The translations under genes and the position numbers were made by a program. DNA of 9,785 nt, from assembly GCA_004525335.1 (NCBI GenBank), contig SPCL01000075.1, positions 1-9,785 on the forward strand, given 5' to 3'. This DNA comes from Thermodesulfobacteriales bacterium (GTDB lineage: Bacteria; Desulfobacterota_D; UBA1144; Nemesobacterales; UBA2774). The notes beneath the pieces were generated by a model, which ran no database searches, had not been told where the DNA came from, and worked only from the letters and a program-made list of their open reading frames with translations. Below, in pieces: positions 6,582 through 9,785 of this stretch (within the stretch, counting starts at the first letter, position 1; every line of letters begins with the position of its first letter).

Positions 6582-7292
6582 ATGAACGAGCCCGATATCC
6601 AAGATACTGCTGAATACAACTACACCAATTTCAAAGCGGATTACTACAATTTTACGGAATTTAAGGGAGCAAAGGCGGGAGAAAAAGCTATTGATTTCGA
6701 TGCATTCGGACTGGACGGAGAGAAAGTAAAGCTCTCAGATTACTTTGGCACTTGGTTAGTTCTTGAAACCGGGAGCTTCTCGTGTCCGATGTATGTGGGG
6801 AATATCCAAAAGATGAACCGGCTGGCTAAAGAATTTAACGATGTACGGTTCCTGGTTCTATATGTGAGGGAAGCCCATCCCGGCTCGAGCGTCCCTCCGC
6901 TCAAATCAATTAAGGAAAAATTAGATCACGCGAAAAGATTGCCTGGCGAAGAGAATGAGCAAAGGACAATTATTGTAGATACGCTTGACGGGAATGCGCA
7001 TAAACTCTACGGCTCTTATCCGGACGCGGTTTATATTCTCAACCCACAAGGGACCGTTGTTTTCAGAAGCGACTGGGCCATACCTTCCGAGGTTCAAAAG
7101 GTGCTTTCACAGGGTAGGAATGAAATCCACAAGCGGGACCATTATGAGCCGGGCAAACCGTCTCTCCCGATGACTTTTAGAGTTTTAAAACGAGCGGGCC
7201 TGAATGCACTTTGGGATTTTATTATAGGCCTCCCAAAACTGTTGACTATGCACAAGGATGCCGACGAAGCTTATAGCAGGCGTAGCGAATAG
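6582..7292 (+). CDS. Deiodinase-like thioredoxin-fold protein (Cys form)
   Basis: This 236-residue protein resembles the iodothyronine deiodinase family (T4_deiodinase), a branch of the thioredoxin/peroxiredoxin fold. After a polar N-terminus, AGEKAIDFDAFGLDGEKVKL (32-51) is the redoxin-like entry. The active-site loop GSFSCPMY has Cys68 (codon TGT) where vertebrate deiodinases have selenocysteine. LYVREAHP (93-100) matches the conserved EAHP element, and a KLYGSYPDAVYILNPQG strand-turn (141-157) follows. The C-terminal 40 residues include a hydrophobic helix at about 208-222 that may touch the membrane. Bacterial members do not act on thyroid hormone as far as known; reductive dehalogenation or thiol-peroxide chemistry are possibilities. 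GGAGG at 6568-6572 supports the start. The stop is only 13 bases from that of convergent acr3, with no terminator hairpin visible. Confidence 0.82.
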   Translation: MNEPDIQDTAEYNYTNFKADYYNFTEFKGAKAGEKAIDFDAFGLDGEKVKLSDYFGTWLVLETGSFSCPMYVGNIQKMNRLAKEFNDVRFLVLYVREAHPGSSVPPLKSIKEKLDHAKRLPGEENEQRTIIVDTLDGNAHKLYGSYPDAVYILNPQGTVVFRSDWAIPSEVQKVLSQGRNEIHKRDHYEPGKPSLPMTFRVLKRAGLNALWDFIIGLPKLLTMHKDADEAYSRRSE

Positions 7293-7305
7293 GACGTAAG
7301 ACCGC

Positions 7306-8379
7306 TTAACCCGCCCTTCTCCATGGAGAGCTTGATTTATAAAACCATCTTCTTCTGAACCAAAAAGCCACATTGACCATTGAGATTAGTACCGGTACTT
7401 CCACAAGCGGACCTATAACTGTTGCAAAAGCTACTGAAGACCCAAGGCCGAAAGCTGTGATCGCCACGGCAATGGCTAGTTCAAAATTATTACTCGCCGC
7501 AGTAAAAGCTGCTGCTGTAGTTTTACCGTAGTCTGCTCCTATTAATTTCCCCATGATAAAACTGACGATAAACATCACAACAAAATAAATGGCCAGCGGG
7601 ATTGCAATCTTTAATACGTCCAATGGTAACTCCAAGACCATACCGCCCTTGAGTGAGAACATAGCTACGATTGTGAACAGAAGCGCAAAGAGTGTAATGG
7701 GCCCAATCTTCGGTAAAAACTTTCCCTCATACCAGTTTCCCCCTTTTTGTTTCATAAGGAATTTGCGCGTCAGAAAACCTGCAAGAAAGGGAATGCCGAG
7801 ATATATAAATACACTTTCAGCAATAGTTCGAAAACTGACATCCACTACTTGCCCGTCAATGCCGAAAATCGGAGGCAAAATGGTCAGGAAAAACCAGGCA
7901 TATACGGCAAAAAACAATAGCTGAAAGATACTGTTAAATGCGACCAATGCTGCAACATATTGATTATCGCCTTCGGCCAGCTGGTTCCAGACAATCACCA
8001 TGGCAATACAGCGGGCTAATCCGATTAAGATCAGACCGATCATATATTGCGGGTGATCCTGCAAGAATAAAATGGCAAGGCCAAACATTAAAAGCGGGCC
8101 GATAACCCAGTTCTGAACCAGTGACAGCAGTAGAATTTTCCAGTCCTTAAATATAAGGGGTAATTCCTCGTATTTCACCCGTGCAAGTGGCGGGTACATC
8201 ATCAATATCAGACCTATGGCAATTGGGATATTAGTTGAACCGATAGATAAATTATTTAATAAACCCGGAGCGCCTTTAAAGACGGTTCCAATCGCTACGC
8301 CCCCTGCCATTGCTAGAAAAATCCACAATGTGAGATAACGGTCCAGAAAAGATAAATGCCGCTTGTTACAACTGGTCAC
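7306..8379 (-). CDS. acr3: Acr3-type arsenite efflux transporter
   Basis: An inner-membrane carrier of the BART superfamily that expels arsenite, with about ten hydrophobic helices. From the upstream TTG at 8385, Cys126 in GLARCIAMVIVWNQLAEGDN and Glu302 in ASNNFELAIAVAITAFG match the essential Cys129 and Glu305 of the Alkaliphilus metalliredigens Acr3; both are offset by three, supporting the alignment. Length (357-359) is usual. I choose the GTG at 8379: GGAGG (8388-8392) lies 8 bases before it but only 2 bases before the TTG. The mature product would begin MTSCNKRHLSFLDRY. It follows arsR by 153 bases on the same strand, so arsenite-induced cotranscription is likely. The two genes form a minimal ars unit; no arsC or arsM is in view. 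The end faces the deiodinase-like gene. Confidence 0.94.
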   Translation of the reverse strand: MTSCNKRHLSFLDRYLTLWIFLAMAGGVAIGTVFKGAPGLLNNLSIGSTNIPIAIGLILMMYPPLARVKYEELPLIFKDWKILLLSLVQNWVIGPLLMFGLAILFLQDHPQYMIGLILIGLARCIAMVIVWNQLAEGDNQYVAALVAFNSIFQLLFFAVYAWFFLTILPPIFGIDGQVVDVSFRTIAESVFIYLGIPFLAGFLTRKFLMKQKGGNWYEGKFLPKIGPITLFALLFTIVAMFSLKGGMVLELPLDVLKIAIPLAIYFVVMFIVSFIMGKLIGADYGKTTAAAFTAASNNFELAIAVAITAFGLGSSVAFATVIGPLVEVPVLISMVNVAFWFRRRWFYKSSSPWRRAG

Positions 8380-8392
8380 CTGCAAATCCTCC
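8377..8392 (-). promoter_or_regulatory. Ribosome site that selects the acr3 GTG start
   Basis: On the minus strand, GGAGG (8392-8388) is followed after 2 bases by TTG and after 8 bases by an in-frame GTG (8379-8377). Normal spacing favours GTG. Confidence 0.65.
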
Positions 8393-8531
8393 GTTCATTG
8401 GTAGCTGTGCTTTGTTGGCTGGAGTCAAAGGAGATATCTCGTTTAATCTTATTGATGATTGCCTGCCATCGTTTTTTTTTCTCCTTTTTATATATAAGGC
8501 CAATAAACTGAATCCGCTCATAATTAATCAA

Positions 8532-8864
8532 CTAATCTACATCCAGGTTACAAAGATTAGCTATTGACTGAGGTTTAATGGCGTGGCTGCGGGAGCAGCA
8601 CTCGTCAAAAAGGAACGCAAGTAAATATTTAAGGGCTTCGGTATTCGCCGAATAGCGCAGGAACTGACGTTCGCGATTTACCTCTACCAGATCTACGATT
8701 TTCAATTTTTCCAGGTGATGCGAAAGTGTGGAACCAGGTATTCCGAGTTCAGATTGAATATCTCCCACCACCATGCCTTCAGGATGGGCCGATAATAAAA
8801 GCCGCATAATTCTGAGTCTTGGCTCCGTTCCCATTGCCGACATCATCTTTGCATAAAGATTCAT
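8532..8864 (-). CDS. arsR: ArsR/SmtB-family repressor with C-terminal Cys pair
   Basis: A small winged-helix metalloregulator that would repress arsR-acr3 and release DNA on binding As(III). From ATG 8864 it is 110 residues: helices at about 3-26, the helix-turn-helix at about 32-60 with recognition helix STLSHHLEKLKI, and a beta wing (EVNRERQFLRYS). The classical ELCVCD site of plasmid ArsR is absent. Instead it has a C-terminal Cys89-Cys90 pair (DECCS), like the C95/C96 type of Acidithiobacillus ferrooxidans ArsR. The third cysteine, normally about six residues later, is at 105, fifteen residues away. I prefer ATG 8864 because AAGGA (8876-8872) lies 7 bases upstream. The ATG at 8891 would add nine residues but lies almost on the predicted transcription start. 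Confidence 0.88.
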   Translation of the reverse strand: MNLYAKMMSAMGTEPRLRIMRLLLSAHPEGMVVGDIQSELGIPGSTLSHHLEKLKIVDLVEVNRERQFLRYSANTEALKYLLAFLFDECCSRSHAIKPQSIANLCNLDVD

Positions 8865-8897
8865 AGGGCTTTCCTTTGTCTTTAATACCATATTACT

Positions 8898-8927
8898 AGT
8901 ATAATGGAAATACTTGGCAAAACAAGT
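8898..8927 (-). promoter_or_regulatory. Predicted arsR promoter and operator-like dyad
   Basis: On the minus strand, TTGTTT (8925-8920), 16 bases and TATACT (8903-8898) form a plausible promoter. The inverted repeat ACTTG-N6-CAAGT (8912-8927) overlaps the -35 and spacer, where an ArsR operator would be expected. The start of transcription would fall near 8890, favouring the downstream ATG at 8864. Confidence 0.45.
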
Positions 8928-9087
8928 CTAAATTTAAGGAAAATGTATATGTAGCTATAACAAGAATTAATTTGATTGACAAAACTCTTCGGCGCTTTTG
9001 TTAATCTAGTGACCTTTCCGGGCTTGTCTTGTGCCTATTTGGTGATTTCGGACTTGACTTCATTTTTTGTAGTGACTGTAAATTATG
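8928..9087. other. Gene-poor stretch upstream of arsR
   Basis: Between arsR and the ABM-like gene lie about 240 bases without a convincing gene. A perfect TTGACA at 8976-8981 faces the plus strand, with a fair GTTAAT at 9000-9005 after 18 bases, but no credible plus-strand gene follows; the only open frames lack ribosome sites and family resemblance. Confidence 0.35.
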
Positions 9088-9124
9088 CAGTGCGCTCTGG
9101 TTCTCAAAGAATCAAAGCGCACTG
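9088..9124 (-). terminator. 37-nt hairpin after the ABM-like gene
   Basis: Two 17-base arms (9088-9104 and 9108-9124) around a 3-base loop (CAA/TTG) pair at 15 of 17 positions. The outer nine (CAGTGCGCT / AGCGCACTG) are perfect. It starts 11 bases after the stop of the minus-strand ABM-like gene, the place of a transcription terminator, but no T-run follows on either strand. It may be an atypical terminator, an mRNA-stabilising 3' hairpin or a protein-binding palindrome. Confidence 0.5.
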
Positions 9125-9135
9125 TGCATTAGTTG

Positions 9136-9513
9136 TTAGTCCCAAAGTCCCTGTATAGCTACTCCATTATGAGCAGTGATTACTTTGCACTTGCCCGACC
9201 ATTCTACCAATGCACCGATGTCCGCCCAATCTTGAGGAGCTCTTCTCCAATGATCGTCCAGACCCGCCTGAGACACATACATCTCGTCCAATACGAACAT
9301 AGTGTTCCCAGTTGGAGCTGATGTAGGATCTAGAGGGTTCTCTAGCTCAGGTCCTTTAATGATATGATAGCGAAGCAGTTCTAATTCGCCGGATCTGTGA
9401 TGAGTTTCTTTCATCCATTTGGCATGGCTTTCGAAAATCCTCTCTCCCTCAGCTACGTGCTCTGCGGGACATATAAATGTGATGGTAATCTGCGTCTTCC
9501 CTATAGTTGACAT
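9136..9513 (-). CDS. Putative ABM-like dimeric alpha/beta-barrel protein
   Basis: A 125-residue soluble protein. The layout suggests a ferredoxin-like dimeric alpha/beta-barrel domain of the antibiotic biosynthesis monooxygenase (ABM) type: a strand TQITITFICP (7-16), a helix with AEGERIFESHAKWMKETHH (21-39), a strand LELLRYHIIKGPE (44-56), a strand GNTMFVLDEMYVS (69-81), a helix LDDHWRRAPQDWADIGALVE (85-104) and a last strand CKVITAHNG. Such proteins are cofactor-free monooxygenases, heme-degrading enzymes or stress proteins. No catalytic residue can be assigned here, so function is open. AAGGAG lies 7 bases before the ATG. It is monocistronic on the minus strand, between an IS end upstream and a strong hairpin downstream. 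Confidence 0.6.
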   Translation of the reverse strand: MSTIGKTQITITFICPAEHVAEGERIFESHAKWMKETHHRSGELELLRYHIIKGPELENPLDPTSAPTGNTMFVLDEMYVSQAGLDDHWRRAPQDWADIGALVEWSGKCKVITAHNGVAIQGLWD

Positions 9514-9608
9514 ATTAACGCTCCTTTTGTTTATTAATATATTCTTACTGGATTTTCAGTATTCATTATCCGCTCTAACTGTCGTGTTGGGTTAACTAGT
9601 GCTGAGAA

Positions 9609-9637
9609 TATATATATGTACTATTATACAGTGTCAA
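9609..9637 (-). promoter_or_regulatory. Predicted promoter of the ABM-like gene
   Basis: On the minus strand a perfect TTGACA (9637-9632), 17 bases and TATATA (9614-9609) make a good sigma70-type promoter. It lies about 100 bases before the start codon and ends 13 bases from the IS boundary, so it appears to belong to the resident gene rather than the IS. A second TATAAT (9628-9623) lies in the spacer without a matching -35. Confidence 0.45.
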
Positions 9638-9649
9638 CATATTAAATTA

Positions 9650-9785
9650 GGGGCTGTCCTAGATAATCAGCCCATATATTGTTTAACCCACTGTTTTAAT
9701 TGATTTAATTGCGTGTTTGGATTTGGGTTGTTAAATCTCCATTCACACTCCTTCAAAAACAGCGGAAAATGCTTTCGTGGAATGC
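9650..9785 (-). mobile_element. One end of an IS1595-family-like insertion sequence
   Basis: From 9650 the sequence begins GGGGCTGTCCTAGATAAT, a typical IS terminal inverted repeat, and continues straight into the 3' end of a transposase reading inward from outside the window. GGGCTG (9651-9656) and CAGCCC (9668-9673) also form a subterminal hairpin that includes the transposase stop. If an 8-base target duplication was made, as is usual in this family, TAAATTAG (9642-9649) would be its copy here. The other end is outside the window. Confidence 0.7.
9667..9785 (-). CDS. IS1595-type transposase, C-terminal part
   Basis: The last 38 codons of a transposase enter from the right edge and end in TGA at 9667. 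The readable C-terminus contains PRKHFPLFLKECEWRFNN followed by TQLNQLKQWVKQYMG. The K/H-F-P-L-F-L-K-E-C-E-W-R-F-N pattern is the recognisable C-terminal signature of IS1595-family (ISXO2-like) DDE transposases. The catalytic residues lie upstream, outside the window, so intactness cannot be judged. The stop lies only 17 bases inside the IS boundary, as expected for a compact IS. Confidence 0.72.
   Translation of the reverse strand, partial: IPRKHFPLFLKECEWRFNNPNPNTQLNQLKQWVKQYMG

Noticed and set aside
6783..6785. Selenocysteine at the deiodinase active site
   Set aside because: The codon is TGT (Cys), not TGA, so no selenoprotein machinery is implied.
7318..7329. Perfect palindrome TCTCCATGGAGA as a terminator for acr3
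   Set aside because: It lies inside the acr3 coding sequence, has no loop and no T-run; it is probably chance.
7185..7373. 62-residue minus-strand ORF across the deiodinase and acr3 ends
   Set aside because: It overlaps two well-supported genes in another frame and has no recognisable features.
9088..9140. Integron attC site
   Set aside because: The palindrome is suggestive, but the flanks lack the GTTRRRY and RYYYAAC core sites (GTTAGTC nearby does not match), and no integrase is in view.
8976..9158. 60-residue plus-strand ORF starting with TTG
   Set aside because: No ribosome site, no family resemblance; it runs through the hairpin and into the end of the opposite gene, and its start coincides with a TTGACA box.

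Overview
The window (about 40% GC by eye) looks like chromosome from a free-living, diderm, environmental bacterium. The PBP1A, ComEA-like, FmdB and Ccc1/VIT1 proteins resemble those of Desulfobacterota, 'Deltaproteobacteria' or Candidatus Dadabacteria. That placement is an impression from protein style, not a search result.

Positions 1-2645 hold the 3' part of a tRNA-Ala(GGC) gene and then a class A penicillin-binding protein whose 5' end is missing or broken. Its homology starts upstream of the first usable start codon, an in-frame TGA lies just before it, and no membrane anchor fits in the gap to the tRNA. Positions 2642-5272 carry four minus-strand housekeeping-type genes: a ComEA-like helix-hairpin-helix protein, a divergent short-chain dehydrogenase, an FmdB-type zinc ribbon protein and a Ccc1/VIT1-type Fe/Mn transporter. 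The first three may form one transcript (fmdB-SDR-comEA) from a promoter near 4518-4545.

Positions 5273-9649 look like accessory DNA rich in redox and metal genes: a DUF1003 C-terminal remnant, an AhpD/carboxymuconolactone decarboxylase-type protein, a divergently transcribed deiodinase-like thioredoxin-fold protein with Cys in place of selenocysteine, an arsR-acr3 arsenite-resistance pair, and a small dimeric alpha/beta-barrel (ABM-like) protein followed by a strong 37-nt hairpin. The right edge, from about 9650, is one end of an insertion sequence with the C-terminus of an IS1595-type transposase. Gene remnants, small ORFs in odd places and an IS end suggest that this part has been rearranged.

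A working model is that ArsR represses its own arsR-acr3 unit until arsenite binds, and Acr3 then exports arsenite. The deiodinase-like and AhpD-like proteins share a 312-nt divergent control region beside the ars genes and could supply thiol or peroxide chemistry in the same stress response. That functional link is inferred from position only. I found no CRISPR array, no rRNA, no phage structural genes and no clearly new multi-gene system. The most unusual points are the decapitated PBP1A, the deiodinase-like/AhpD/ars neighbourhood, the atypical cysteine layout of ArsR, and several short unexplained ORFs and dyads.
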